Assembly (NCBI GenBank): GCA_964574815.1
Contig: CAZNPL010000027.1
Span: 1-64,000, forward strand
Direction: 5' to 3'
DNA from: CAZNPL01 sp964574815
Lineage (GTDB): Bacteria > Planctomycetota > Phycisphaerae > UBA1845
DNA length: 64,000 nt
The notes beneath the pieces are model-generated. The model saw only the letters and a list, made by a program, of their open reading frames with translations. It made no database searches and was not told the origin of the DNA. Positions 1 through 9,031 of this stretch are shown one piece after another (the stretch's first letter is position 1; each line of letters opens with the position of its first letter). The translations under genes and the position numbers were made by a program.

Positions 1-569
1 AGTCAATAACTCTGGGCTCAAAACCGCCCTGAAGGTATCGAAAAGGCGGTTCAAGACTCGATGCTGCTCAACTTGGGGTAGTGGTCGGGTGTGAACACCG
101 GGCATCGACCTCCAGGCCGAGCGCGGCGGGGCCGGGGGTTGTGTTGTGGGGGGGCTTGCGCGATTCGGCGGTGGTTGGTGTTCGGATCGTGACCCCAGGT
201 CGCCGGGGCGACCTGCGCCCCCCCCGACCAGCGGGGCAATATGCCATCAGAATGCCCACGGTAGCGTGGATATGGCGCGCGGCGGATGGAACCCGCGCTA
301 CTGTCTGTAATCGCGAACCCATCCTCGGGGAGGATGGGCCACCCGCCCGGCGGGACGCATGCGCTGGGGATGGCCATGCGAGCGTGGGGGTGGCTGGCGG
401 CGGACGTAGTTGTTAGTTATGGGTTTTAAGTTACCGGTCTTCAGTAAGTCCGTGCATCGAGATGCACCCTACGGCTGGGCGATGGAAAGCGGTGTGTAGG
501 CTGGTTTATCCTGATGCATCGAGATGCACCCTACGCTTGCCAGTTTGCTTCGCCCCGTTCGGGAGTGGT
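1..569. other. intergenic stretch with hairpin and short repeats
   Basis: I see no convincing gene here. The open frames on both strands have no ribosome binding site and repetitive, Arg/Pro-rich translations. It holds a perfect 9-bp stem with a 3-nt loop at 318-338 (CCCATCCTC / GAGGATGGG). It also holds two copies of a 21-nt repeat, listed separately, just downstream of the lipoprotein gene that ends at 570. Confidence 0.6.
453..535. repeat. two copies of a 21-nt intergenic repeat
   Basis: TGCATCGAGATGCACCCTACG occurs at 453-473 and again, identically, at 515-535. Each copy contains the short inverted pair TGCATC/GATGCA, so it can fold into a small hairpin. The pair sits directly downstream of the 3' end of the minus-strand gene at 570. 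Short GC-rich palindromic repeats of this kind are typically scattered between genes in large planctomycete genomes; that this one is dispersed genome-wide is inference. Confidence 0.7.
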
Positions 570-1352
570 TCATTGGTCGTGTCTGTGGGATGCTACTTTG
601 CTGGGCGTGGTGTCGGGGATTCGATTGGCGCTTGTTTGGTCGGGTGGGTTCTGTCGGTCGGTTTCGACCTGTTCGACCCAGTTTAATACGCATTCGCGCA
701 CCAGAGCTCGGAAGCGGTCGCGGGCAATGAAAAGTGGGTCGATGTGGCGGCGGTCGATTTCCGCGCGGCCGGGGGGTGGGGGCGGGGGCGGCTGATTCTC
801 ATCGTAACGCGGCATCACCGCCTCGGCGTGGAAGACGGCAACCAGATGGCCCGCCGGAGCGTCATAAAGGGCTCCGCGAACGGTTGCCGAGCGTCCCGGC
901 CAGGCCGTCTCGTGGTAGATGAGGCACAGGCCTGCGCCGAATTTCGCGGCCCGTTCGATGAGGATCTCAGGTGCGACGGGGCGATCAGGGTAGTTAGGAT
1001 ACGTGACCGGCACCACCTCGGAGACGAAGCGCACGTCATTGAAGAGATCGGTCCAATGGGTCAGTTCGTTTGGGGGACGCATCGCGAGGACGGTGCGCGG
1101 TTCGTCCCGGAGTCTGGTACCGACGTCGGCGCCGACACGGGCCACGGCCAGTGCGCTCGGCAGCGCGCTCACCGCCCATTCGGGCGCGATCTGCGCGTAG
1201 TCATTGCGGACGTCGGGCACGTCTTGTGTGGTCAATCCTTCCCAGCCGATTGCCGGCGGCGGTTCCATGACGATCGGCTCGTCTTCGCGCCGCGTCGACG
1301 CGCAGCCGGTCACCGTTGCGAGCACGATCAAGCCGGTATGTCGCGCCTTCAT
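570..1352 (-). CDS. putative lipoprotein of unknown function
   Basis: A 260-residue protein of no family I recognise. The N-terminus MKARHTGLIVLATVTGC is a short lipoprotein signal peptide ending in a lipobox (VTGC), so the mature protein should be anchored to a membrane after lipidation. The open frame continues 101 codons upstream, but I chose the ATG at 1352 because it begins the signal peptide and has an AGGATGG ribosome-binding-like stretch just before it. The mature part has a proline run (about eight prolines) near residue 210 and a charged, low-complexity C-terminus. There are no catalytic motifs. It is divergent from the sugar transferase at 1797. Function unknown. Confidence 0.65.
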   Translation of the reverse strand: MKARHTGLIVLATVTGCASTRREDEPIVMEPPPAIGWEGLTTQDVPDVRNDYAQIAPEWAVSALPSALAVARVGADVGTRLRDEPRTVLAMRPPNELTHWTDLFNDVRFVSEVVPVTYPNYPDRPVAPEILIERAAKFGAGLCLIYHETAWPGRSATVRGALYDAPAGHLVAVFHAEAVMPRYDENQPPPPPPPGRAEIDRRHIDPLFIARDRFRALVRECVLNWVEQVETDRQNPPDQTSANRIPDTTPSKVASHRHDQ

Positions 1353-1796
1353 GTCACCATCCTGTGCCGTGAGCGTCGCGGCAAGAGGGCGGGCCGTGCC
1401 GTCGGCTGTCGCCCTGCAGACGCCGTCGTTTTCTCCGGGCAATGTCCGATATCGGTAGCGAACCGGCGGCGATCCGGGAATTTTACCGCGCAGCGGGCTC
1501 ACGCACGCCGGCCAGACTGAGTGGGAGCATCCGGCGGCGCCGGTTGAGCCGCTGGGCGGGGTTATTATCGGGCGGATCCGCCCGCACGGCTGCCCTATCG
1601 CTGTTTCGCGTTCCTTCGGCGGCGGCACGGGCACGCTTCTCAGCATGCTGAACACTTACGCAGGCAAGCTGTCAGTGGCGCCCGCCTAGCTTTGGCGCGC
1701 CCCGCTCGTCAGGGCGTTATTGCGCCGGCCGCTCGATTCTCCACGTCCGATTACCGATGGGTGCAGTGAGGCTTTTTGTCCAGGGGACGCGTGTTC
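1353..1796. other. divergent intergenic region with a 16-bp palindrome
   Basis: This region lies between two divergent genes and should contain both promoters. The clearest structure is a perfect 16-bp palindrome, CGGGCGGATCCGCCCG, at 1569-1584, which could be an operator or part of a repeat. I could not identify convincing -35/-10 boxes. Confidence 0.45.
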
Positions 1797-3281
1797 ATGG
1801 CATCGCAGGCAACACTTGGTACGGCCACGGGCTTGCCGGTCCGTTGCGACTCGCCCCTGGTGTACGATGAAACAGCAGCGGGCCGTCGGCCTGCGCGCAT
1901 ACGATTCCTCCGCGCGGTCGGGGGCATCTTTCAGACCCTTCCGACCGGCTCGTGGGTGTTGCTGGATGTATGTCTTTTATTGGCGGGCACGACGCTGGGG
2001 TTCAGGCTGTTCGTGGATGGCCGCATCCTGCCGTATCTTCACGTCGGCATGTGGCAGGCGGGCGGCATCCTCGCAATGACCTACGTGTTTGCGAGCCTCG
2101 TCTTCGGTGTGTTTGAACGTGAAACGTTATACGCCCGTTCTCGAATACTCACGCGGCTGGTGCTGACGACGCTGGCGGCGGCCGTGCTGACCTATGCAGT
2201 CGTGTACGTGGCCATGTACACGACGGTGAGTCGCCGCGTGGTGGCCGTGGCGATCGGGGTGTTCGTGGTGGGTGGCGGGGCGGCGCGGCTGTTCGCGTGC
2301 TGGGCACTTCACTCGATCCGTCGCGGCTTGCTCATCGTGGGGCCAGGAATCGTTTCAAATTCGCTGGTTCGCGCGTTCAAGGAGGGTTTTCTCGGTGAGT
2401 ACGTGCTCGCTGGATACGTGGACGACTCCGATGAGGGCAACGGGGAGATCGACGGTGTCCCATGGTTGGGCGGAACCGCACAGTTGCCCGCTCTGTGCCG
2501 GCGCCATGGCGTGCACGATATCGTCGTCGGTGCCGAAGCGGCCACCGACGCCCGCGTCATGAATGCGGTCCTTCCCTGCCTTCGGACGGGTTGCCGCATC
2601 ACCAACGAGGCGACTTTCTACGAAAAGGCCACCGGCCAGATCCCCGTCGACGAGATCAACCCCCACTGGTTCCTTTTTGCGGACCTGCAGGTGCACTGCC
2701 AGCGCCGGCAGGCGCTGAAACGCGCTTTCGACCTGATCGCGACCTGCGCTGGTCTCATCCTGACCGCCCCCTTAGCGCCGATCATCGCCCTGTTGATCAA
2801 GCTCGACGATGGCGGGCCCGTGCTGTACAGCCAGGAGCGCGTCGGTCAGAACTGGGTACGCTTCACTTTGTACAAGTTCCGGACGATGAAGCCCGATGCG
2901 GAACCCGGTCGCCCCCAGTGGGCGGTGAAGCGTGACCCCCGCGTGACGCGTGTGGGCCGGCTGCTGCGAAAGACGCGGCTCGACGAACTTCCGCAGTTGT
3001 ACAACGTGCTGGTCGGCGACATGTCGCTCGTGGGGCCGCGGCCCGAGCGGCCCGAGTTCGTCGAGGAGCTGGCCCGGTCGATCCCCTATTTCAACGAGCG
3101 GCATCTGGTCAAGCCGGGGCTTACGGGGTGGGCGCAGATCAACTTCCATTACACGGCCAGCGTTGCGGACGCACGGCGCAAGCTGCAGTTCGACCTCTAC
3201 TACGTCAAGAACATGTCGCTCGAGTTGGATCTGATGATTCTGCTGCGGACGCTGGGGGTGTTTCTTCGCGGCGCCTGCTGA
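1797..3281 (+). CDS. polyprenyl-phosphate sugar phosphotransferase (WcaJ/EpsB-like)
   Basis: A 494-residue membrane enzyme predicted to load the first sugar phosphate onto undecaprenyl phosphate, starting an exopolysaccharide repeat unit. The N-terminal ~150 residues have four hydrophobic segments. A Rossmann-like CoA-binding domain follows (GLLIVGPGIVSNSL). The C-terminal ~200 residues are the bacterial sugar transferase domain: KRAFDLIATCAG membrane segment, YKFRTM, the catalytic-region LRKTRLDELPQL, GDMSLVGPRPE, and the terminal KPGLTGWAQIN. Length is normal for the family. An upstream TTG (1776) is possible, but the ATG at 1797 has AGGGGA nine bases ahead. No other polysaccharide genes adjoin it. 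Some family members accompany exosortase/PEP-CTERM systems, and IPTL-type tails occur elsewhere in this window; that link is inference. Confidence 0.9.
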   Translation: MASQATLGTATGLPVRCDSPLVYDETAAGRRPARIRFLRAVGGIFQTLPTGSWVLLDVCLLLAGTTLGFRLFVDGRILPYLHVGMWQAGGILAMTYVFASLVFGVFERETLYARSRILTRLVLTTLAAAVLTYAVVYVAMYTTVSRRVVAVAIGVFVVGGGAARLFACWALHSIRRGLLIVGPGIVSNSLVRAFKEGFLGEYVLAGYVDDSDEGNGEIDGVPWLGGTAQLPALCRRHGVHDIVVGAEAATDARVMNAVLPCLRTGCRITNEATFYEKATGQIPVDEINPHWFLFADLQVHCQRRQALKRAFDLIATCAGLILTAPLAPIIALLIKLDDGGPVLYSQERVGQNWVRFTLYKFRTMKPDAEPGRPQWAVKRDPRVTRVGRLLRKTRLDELPQLYNVLVGDMSLVGPRPERPEFVEELARSIPYFNERHLVKPGLTGWAQINFHYTASVADARRKLQFDLYYVKNMSLELDLMILLRTLGVFLRGAC

Positions 3282-3303
3282 TACGTTTTCTGAACCGACG
3301 GGT

Positions 3304-3327
3304 CACTGCTCGAGAGCAGTGGCACCC
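3304..3327. repeat. hairpin repeat (CACTGCT type) in a convergent gap
   Basis: CACTGCTCGAGAGCAGTG (3304-3321) is a perfect 18-bp palindrome, followed by GCACCC. A diverged relative lies at 42606-42630 (GGTGCGCCACTCTTGAGCAG and flanks, opposite orientation). Both sit between convergent genes, so they may act as two-way transcription terminators, although no T-tract follows. Confidence 0.6.
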
Positions 3328-3450
3328 GGCTTCGCCCGCCCTTGGCACCCTTGCGCATAAAATGGGGGCCGAGCGACCGTGGATCACCACGGCGCTCGGC
3401 CCTATGGATCAACCGACGAGCGGAGCTCCCCTCGATAGCGAGCCCTTTGG

Positions 3451-4476
3451 CTACTCGCTGCACTCGCCGGGGTGATCGATCGATACGGCGGCGGCATCGG
3501 CCTCACAGGCATTGCCGTAGGTCACGCCGTCGCACCCGCAGACCGGGTCATAGACCTCGGGGCACACCTCGGGGATCGTTGTGCACAGACCGAGGTTGTC
3601 GGCGAAGTCGCACTGGCCGGGCGGGAACTTGCAGAATTCGCCCTCTTCGCAGGGTAATCCGACGATGCCGCCGCAGACGGCGTCGCATTGCTCCAGGCAA
3701 AGCGGCAGGAACTCGCACGCCCGCGTTGCACAAGCCGCCTTCGTGCCTCCGAAGTCGCGGCAAGCGTGGTACACACGCGCCGACGCATGCACGCAGCGGT
3801 TCTCGCAGTTCACGGGGAAGCTGCACTCGTCAACGATGCAGTTCACAACGAAGTCCAACGCCCGCGCGATGCACTGTGCCGGATCGGCGTCTGTGCTTGT
3901 GGCCAGGCAGTCGCGAAGGATTCTCTTGCCCTCCTCGACGCACCGGACGATGCACGTGGGCGGCTCGGCGCAGTGCTCTTCGACGCAGCGTTCGTACATG
4001 TTGCGGGCACGGGCGGCGCATTCGTCTTCACTCCCGCCCATCTCGATGCATGCGTGGTAGGCCTCACGCGCCTGGGCAGCACACCTCTGCTTGCATTTGT
4101 CCATGGGATGGCAGTTTTGTTCCAGGCATTCGTGCAGTTGTTGCCGGGCCTGCTCTCCGCACGTGGCCAGATCACCGCCGTCGGCCAGGCACTGCTTGAA
4201 TGCTCCTTTCGCTTCCCGAATACAGCGGCCCGCACAGTCCGAGGACGGCCCGCACGTGATGTTCATGCATTGCTCCCGCGCCTGTCGCGCCCGTTCAGCG
4301 CACTCCTCGTCAGTGCCGCCGAATTCCTGACATGCCCGCATGACGCGCGCGGCCACGCCGTCACAAAACTGCTCGCAATTGGCCGCGTCGCGGTTCCATC
4401 TCAATTGTCCCGAACCGAAACTCATTGCTGCGAAACAACAAACCAGTGCCGCCGTCAACAGACCTGTTCGAGTCAT
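3451..4476 (-). CDS. secreted Cys-rich repeat protein with C-terminal Kazal domain
   Basis: A 341-residue exported protein. Residues 1-24 form a signal peptide (MTRTGLLTAALVCCFAAMSF). Residues 34-264 consist of five tandem repeats of about 47 residues, each with the spacing C-x3-C-x10-C-x9/11-C-x10-C-x4-C and helical, charged sequence between the cysteines. At about 299-339 is a Kazal-type serine protease inhibitor domain: CPEVYDPVCGCDGVTYGNAC followed by a final Cys. Kazal domains block serine proteases by presenting a rigid loop. The repeats are not a family I recognise; each probably folds as a disulfide-stapled helical hairpin. It is convergent with the sugar transferase. Confidence 0.75.
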   Translation of the reverse strand: MTRTGLLTAALVCCFAAMSFGSGQLRWNRDAANCEQFCDGVAARVMRACQEFGGTDEECAERARQAREQCMNITCGPSSDCAGRCIREAKGAFKQCLADGGDLATCGEQARQQLHECLEQNCHPMDKCKQRCAAQAREAYHACIEMGGSEDECAARARNMYERCVEEHCAEPPTCIVRCVEEGKRILRDCLATSTDADPAQCIARALDFVVNCIVDECSFPVNCENRCVHASARVYHACRDFGGTKAACATRACEFLPLCLEQCDAVCGGIVGLPCEEGEFCKFPPGQCDFADNLGLCTTIPEVCPEVYDPVCGCDGVTYGNACEADAAAVSIDHPGECSE

Positions 4477-4777
4477 ATCCGTTACCCTTCCTTTCCATGT
4501 GGCGGCCGCCGTCGTTCGGTCCGCCTTCGCTCATCCCTCGGTCGCTCGCGGGCAACGCGACGCGGCCGATCTGACTAACCTGTAAACGTTCACTCTCGCC
4601 CCCAAGGCCACTCCCCGATGCCTCTGTCGCATCGTAGCGGCGTTGCGAACGCCGATAAAAGAGTATTAGAGTCCTCTTATTAAGAGCGGGCAACGCCGGG
4701 CATTTCGGTGGCGTAACCCGGTTCGTGCGGGCAGATCGTTGATTTCGGGTCGTGTAGGGGGTAATACGAAGGAAGCC
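4477..4777. other. divergent promoter region
   Basis: About 300 bases between the Kazal-protein gene (minus) and the response regulator (plus). The AT-rich core at 4654-4690 is the likely promoter zone, but no clear -35/-10 pair can be assigned. No gene or strong hairpin seen. Confidence 0.4.
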
Positions 4778-5518
4778 GTGACCAGCGAAGAGACCAATTC
4801 CATAAAGCGCCACGTGGCGATGATCGAGGACGACGAAACCGTCGCCGCGGTCGTCATGGACGGCCTTAGGTCGCACGGATTCACGGTGCACCACGTCACG
4901 TCGCTGGCCGCCGGCCGGCGGCTGCTGGACAGCGGCCCGTTCGACGTTGCGATACTCGATCTGACGCTCCCGGACGGCTGTGGCCTGAACCTTGCCCGTG
5001 AGCTGCGGCGGTGCGGGAACCAGACCCCGATCCTGATGCTTACCGCGCGCAACGACCCAAGAGAACGCATCGACGGATTCCGTCACGGCGCCGACGACTA
5101 CCTCGGCAAGCCCTTCGTGTTTGAGGAGTTGCTGCTACGCTTGGAGGCGATCCTGCGCCGGACCGAGGCCAACACCACCCACGTCCTGCACTACGCCGAC
5201 GTCGAACTGGACCTTGTCTCGCGCACCGTGAGAAGGCAGTCGACGACGGCAACCCTGTCGGCGCGGGAGACGGCTTTGCTGGCCTACATGCTGCGGCGAC
5301 CGGAGGAAACGCTTGGCCGGGAGGAAATCCTCGAGAACGTGTGGGGCGACGACGCCGAGTTCGACAGCAACGTTCTCAACGTCTACGTGAATTACCTTCG
5401 CAACAAGATCGAGGCCGGCCGTCACCCGCGCCTGATCCATACGGTCCGCGGCGCGGGTTATATGCTCTCGACGATCGAGCCCGATGCGTTGAAGGGGACG
5501 CCGTCCAAACAGAACTGA
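4778..5518 (+). CDS. OmpR/PhoB-family response regulator
   Basis: A 246-residue two-component transcription factor. The receiver domain carries the acidic pocket (MIEDDE), the phospho-acceptor Asp in VAILDLTLPDG, the conserved Thr in LMLTAR and the conserved Lys in LGKPF. The C-terminal winged helix has the standard OmpR layout, ending in NVYVNYLRNKIE and TVRGAGYML. The frame can start at a TTG (4739), but the GTG at 4778 has GAAGGA just upstream and leaves a normal length. No histidine kinase gene is adjacent, so its partner and targets are unknown. The downstream small exported protein could be a target only by proximity. Confidence 0.9.
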   Translation: MTSEETNSIKRHVAMIEDDETVAAVVMDGLRSHGFTVHHVTSLAAGRRLLDSGPFDVAILDLTLPDGCGLNLARELRRCGNQTPILMLTARNDPRERIDGFRHGADDYLGKPFVFEELLLRLEAILRRTEANTTHVLHYADVELDLVSRTVRRQSTTATLSARETALLAYMLRRPEETLGREEILENVWGDDAEFDSNVLNVYVNYLRNKIEAGRHPRLIHTVRGAGYMLSTIEPDALKGTPSKQN

Positions 5519-5637
5519 CGAGCGAATCTCGATCACGGGTGGATGCGGGTGTCTTGGCGGAACAGGTCCAGGTGCGTTATTATGCCGTGTGGCCGGAAGA
5601 GAGCTTCAACCACGCGAATAATCCGGGAGGTACTGTG

Positions 5638-6183
5638 ATGAGTCGTGTCCCATACCTGAAGACCGCGGTTGTAGGCGTACTCGCATTGATCACGGTGAAC
5701 GTGGCACGTGCCGGGGACGAGGCTGAAGACGTTACGCCGATCGACGCGACGCTCGCCGATCTTGATTGGCTCACGGGATCCTGGGCCGGGGAGGGACTCG
5801 GCGGGAAGGTAGAAGAGCACTGGTCCGAACCGGCCGGCGGCACGATGATCGGCATGTTCCGGCTGGTCGTTTCCGACGACACCACGCGCGTCAGCGAATT
5901 CCTGATGATCGAACAGGAAGGCGACCGCGTGGCCTATCGTTTCAGGCATTTTGGTCCGCGACACGTGCCATGGGAGAAAGAAGATCCGCTGGTCTTCGAC
6001 CTGGTCAAGCTGACGGATCGGGAGGCCGTCTTTCACAGCAGCGTGCAGACGAATCCGAAGAGGCTGACCTACCGCCGCGTCGGCGAGGACGAGCTCACCG
6101 TTCAAGTCCAGGGTGAAGAGAACGGGCAACTGACCGACGGTTTCACCATCAGGATGAAACGGACCGAGTTGGTTCCGGACTGA
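5638..6183 (+). CDS. exported DUF6265-like protein
   Basis: A 181-residue protein with an N-terminal signal peptide (about residues 1-24, ending near VARAGDE). The mature part opens with the LDWLTGSWAG signature and continues with paired beta-strand motifs (EEHWSEPAGGTMIGMFR, FLMIEQEGDRVAYRFRHFGP), characteristic of DUF6265, a lipocalin-like small beta barrel found in exported proteins of many bacteria. Function is unknown. The ATG at 5638 is preceded by GGGAGG seven bases upstream; the longer frame starting at 5341 overlaps the regulator and is rejected. Convergent with glyA. Confidence 0.8.
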   Translation: MSRVPYLKTAVVGVLALITVNVARAGDEAEDVTPIDATLADLDWLTGSWAGEGLGGKVEEHWSEPAGGTMIGMFRLVVSDDTTRVSEFLMIEQEGDRVAYRFRHFGPRHVPWEKEDPLVFDLVKLTDREAVFHSSVQTNPKRLTYRRVGEDELTVQVQGEENGQLTDGFTIRMKRTELVPD

Positions 6184-6231
6184 ACATCATGCCGTAGACG
6201 ATCCCAATTCTCAGTGCAGGGATGTAAAGCG

Positions 6232-6258
6232 CTGGCGGGCAAGCCGCCAGTGGCACCC
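6232..6258. repeat. hairpin repeat (CTGGCGG type) in a convergent gap
   Basis: CTGGCGG-GCAAG-CCGCCAG followed by TGGCACCC. The reverse complement of its core recurs at 49288-49316 as GGGTGCCACTGGCGG-CTCGT-CCGCCAG. Both copies lie between convergent gene pairs, which suggests a dispersed repeat used, or tolerated, as a bidirectional terminator. Confidence 0.7.
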
Positions 6259-6296
6259 GTTGCCGGCACCGGCGTGGGTTCTGAACCTCGCGCGCC

Positions 6297-7814
6297 TTAT
6301 ACGATGCTCGTCACGCCGAGGCGCTCCTCCAGGAACGCCAGATCGATATCCGGATAAACCGGATACCGGGAGATGATTTCCCCCACGCGGGCGGAGGCCT
6401 CGTCGCGGGCGCCCGAATCCAGTTCGTACTTGGCCAGGCTGGGCTTTCCGCTTTTGGTCGCGGCGGGTTTGGTGTTCGTCAGCACCAGATGCAGGACCTC
6501 AGCGATCTGCGTCATTTCGCTCTCGCCCATACCGAGCGTTGTGACGGCCGGTGTGCCCAGGCGCAATCCGCTGGTGTACCACGCGCCGTTGGGATCGAAC
6601 GGAATCGTGTTTCGATTCAGCGTGATGCCGCATTCGCGCACGGCAGTCTCCGCCTGGCGACCGCTGATCTCGTACGGGCGGACATCGAGCAGGACGAGAT
6701 GGTTGTCCGTGCCTCCCGAAACGACCTTCATGCCCTGCTTCAGGCACGCTTCGGCCAGGCTGCGGGAGTTTCGGACGATGGTCGCAGCGTATTCCTTGAA
6801 CTCCGGCCGCAGCGCCTCAGTAAAGCAAAGTGCCTTGGCCGCCATCACGTGCGGCAGCGGTCCGCCCTGCACCAGGGGGCAGCCCTTGTCGACCTGCTCC
6901 CGGAACTCCTCGGTGCACAGGATCAAGCCGCCGCGAGGACCGCGAAGCGTCTTGTGCGTCGTGGACGTTACCACGTGAGCATGCGGCACTGGGTTGAACT
7001 CGTTCACGAAAGCGCCACCGGCGACCAGGCCGGCAAAGTGCGCCATGTCCACCATGAACACCGCGTTCACCTCGTCGGCGATCTCGCGCATCCGCTTGAA
7101 GTCGATCTTCCTGGGATAAGCGCTGTAGCCGGCCAGCAGAATCAGCGGGCGAATCCGCCGCGCCAGCTCGGCGATTTCGTCGTAGTCCAGCAGGCCGGTT
7201 TCGGGGTTTACCATGTAAGCGCGGGTGTCGAACATTTTTGCCGATGCATTCTGGCGCATGCCGTGCGTCAGATGACCGCCGCTCGAGAGGTCCATGCCGA
7301 GCAGCCTCTGATTTCCAAGGCGCTGGCGAACCGATTCCCAGTCGAGTTGCGACAGGTCGGTGGGTCGCGCGGCCCCGCGCGCTTCCAGTTCCGGCGCTTC
7401 CACCCGGGTCCCCAGGATGGCCCAGAACGCAATCAGATTGGCGTCGGCGCCGCTGTGCGGCTGCACGTAGGCGTGTTCCGCGCCGAACAGCTCGCACGCC
7501 TTTTTGCAAGCGAGGTCCTCGATCGAATCGACGTTATCGCAGCCCGCATAAAAGCGATGGAACGGGTGCCCCTCCGCGTACTTGTCGGTCAGCAGGTTGC
7601 CCATGCACGACTGGATCGCGAGCGAGGAGTAATTCTCACTGGCGATCAGCTTGATGTTGCTGCGCTGGTCGGCGAGCTCCTGAACGATGGATCGGGCCAC
7701 CTCCGGTGACACGTCGGCGACGCGTTCGATGTTGCCGAGGAAGGTAAGGAAGGCGGGATTGACGTCCGACGCCTCACGGTTGGACAGGTACGCATGAATC
7801 AAATCGGGTGCCAT
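6297..7814 (-). CDS. glyA: serine hydroxymethyltransferase (long form)
   Basis: A PLP enzyme interconverting serine and glycine while loading one-carbon units onto tetrahydrofolate. Recognisable motifs are IASENYSSLAIQSCMGNLLTD-like N-terminal region, DNVDSIEDLAC, VQPHSGADAN, FMVDMAHFAGLVAGG, and the PLP-lysine segment TSTTHKTLRGPRGGL, followed by LRLGTPAVTTLGM. At 505 residues it is about 80 longer than the usual ~420. The extra sequence lies mainly between ANLIAFWAIL and LLGMDLSSGGHLTHG. Similar long forms are known in chlamydiae and planctomycetes. The frame extends to 7862, but MAPDLIHAYL at 7814 is the more natural start; neither has a strong ribosome site. The one-carbon units fit with the nearby purine genes, though there is no operon link. 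Confidence 0.95.
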   Translation of the reverse strand: MAPDLIHAYLSNREASDVNPAFLTFLGNIERVADVSPEVARSIVQELADQRSNIKLIASENYSSLAIQSCMGNLLTDKYAEGHPFHRFYAGCDNVDSIEDLACKKACELFGAEHAYVQPHSGADANLIAFWAILGTRVEAPELEARGAARPTDLSQLDWESVRQRLGNQRLLGMDLSSGGHLTHGMRQNASAKMFDTRAYMVNPETGLLDYDEIAELARRIRPLILLAGYSAYPRKIDFKRMREIADEVNAVFMVDMAHFAGLVAGGAFVNEFNPVPHAHVVTSTTHKTLRGPRGGLILCTEEFREQVDKGCPLVQGGPLPHVMAAKALCFTEALRPEFKEYAATIVRNSRSLAEACLKQGMKVVSGGTDNHLVLLDVRPYEISGRQAETAVRECGITLNRNTIPFDPNGAWYTSGLRLGTPAVTTLGMGESEMTQIAEVLHLVLTNTKPAATKSGKPSLAKYELDSGARDEASARVGEIISRYPVYPDIDLAFLEERLGVTSIV

Positions 7815-8005
7815 GGTTGAATCCGCTGCACAGGGCGATGTACTAAAGGTTCCCGTTGCCAACGCGGGGCGACGATCGTCATACCCCTGCCGGCCTGCCG
7901 CCGGCGCCCTCGGCGATCCCTCGCTGACCGCAACGCTGTCTCAGAAGTATAAGAATAACGCGCCGCGCCGGCCACGCAATGAGGCCAACGACGGCCCACG
8001 GCTCG

Positions 8006-9031
8006 TTACGGCACGAGGACGACGTTTCCGCGGACCTGGCGGGAATCGATGTATTCGTGGGCGGCGGGGGCATCGGAGAGCGGGAACGTGCGATCCAGGA
8101 TCGGTTTGATTTTTCCTTCCCGCAGCAGTCCCAGCCCCTCGCGCAGCTCCTCCATGGTTCCCATCATCGAACCTTTGAGCGTGTGCTGGCTGAAGAAGAA
8201 GTCCTTGAGGTTGAATTCGGTCTTGTAGCCGCTCACCAGGCCGAAGTTCACGAGTGTGCCACCGACTCGAAGCGATTTCAGATTCGCCTCGAAGACCGCG
8301 GCCCCCACGTTGTCAATCACCACGTCGACGCCGCGCCCGTCCGTCCACTCCATCACCCGCTCGACCTGATCCTCTTTCGTCCGCAGGATGACCTCGTCGG
8401 CGCCGGCCTCTTTCGCCGTCTCGATTTTGGGCTCCGATCCAACCGTTGTCATCACGCGGCCGCCGAGCGCCTTGGCCACCTGGATGCACATGCTGCCGCT
8501 GCCGGACGCGCCGGCCTGCATGAGCATTGTGGTTCCCTGTCGCACGCCGCCGAGCGACTTCACCGCGTGTATCGCGGTTACGAGGCAGAGCGGGACGGTA
8601 GCGAGCTGGTCCTGGGGAAGGTCCGTCTCATCCGGAATGACGAAGGGCGCGGGGGCGTGCATGTATTCGGCATAGCCTCCCCACTTGATCGTGCCGGTCA
8701 CGGTGTAGCTCGGCGCCTGGTTGATCGGGTCGTAGTCCCAGTCCTTCACCTCAACTGGAAATCCCGGGGCGACGATCGCGCGCTGCCCCTCGGTGAACTG
8801 GGTCACGCCCTCGCCGACGGCGGCTATCGTGCCGGCGATGTCAGCGCCCATCACGTGGGGAAAGGGGATATCGCGACGGATGCCGCCCATGCGCAGGTAG
8901 AGGTCGTAGCGATTCAAGCCGCATGCGGCCACCTTGATGACGACGTAGCCGCGTTGCGGCTCGGGCGTGGGTACGTCTTCGTAGCGAAACACGTCCGGCT
9001 TGCCGAATTCTCGGATTGTGCTGGCCTTCAT
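8006..9031 (-). CDS. medium-chain dehydrogenase/reductase (quinone-reductase-like)
   Basis: A 341-residue MDR-superfamily oxidoreductase. The N-terminal GroES-like domain (VVIKVAACGLNRYDLYLR, FPHVMGADIAGTI) is followed by a Rossmann nucleotide-binding domain (MQAGASGSGSMCIQVAK) and a C-terminal IKPILDRTFPL segment. The four-cysteine structural-zinc lobe of classical alcohol dehydrogenases is missing and the catalytic-zinc ligands look incomplete, so it probably acts like zinc-independent NAD(P)H:quinone or enoyl reductases. Substrate unknown. A strong ribosome site (GGGAGG) lies about 10 bases before the ATG. The 194-bp gap to glyA means co-transcription is possible but not shown. Confidence 0.88.
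   Translation of the reverse strand: MKASTIREFGKPDVFRYEDVPTPEPQRGYVVIKVAACGLNRYDLYLRMGGIRRDIPFPHVMGADIAGTIAAVGEGVTQFTEGQRAIVAPGFPVEVKDWDYDPINQAPSYTVTGTIKWGGYAEYMHAPAPFVIPDETDLPQDQLATVPLCLVTAIHAVKSLGGVRQGTTMLMQAGASGSGSMCIQVAKALGGRVMTTVGSEPKIETAKEAGADEVILRTKEDQVERVMEWTDGRGVDVVIDNVGAAVFEANLKSLRVGGTLVNFGLVSGYKTEFNLKDFFFSQHTLKGSMMGTMEELREGLGLLREGKIKPILDRTFPLSDAPAAHEYIDSRQVRGNVVLVP

Noticed and set aside
51..377. Minus-strand frame of 108 codons at the window start
   Set aside because: Overlapped by an equally long plus frame, Pro/Arg-rich, no ribosome site, includes a hairpin repeat.
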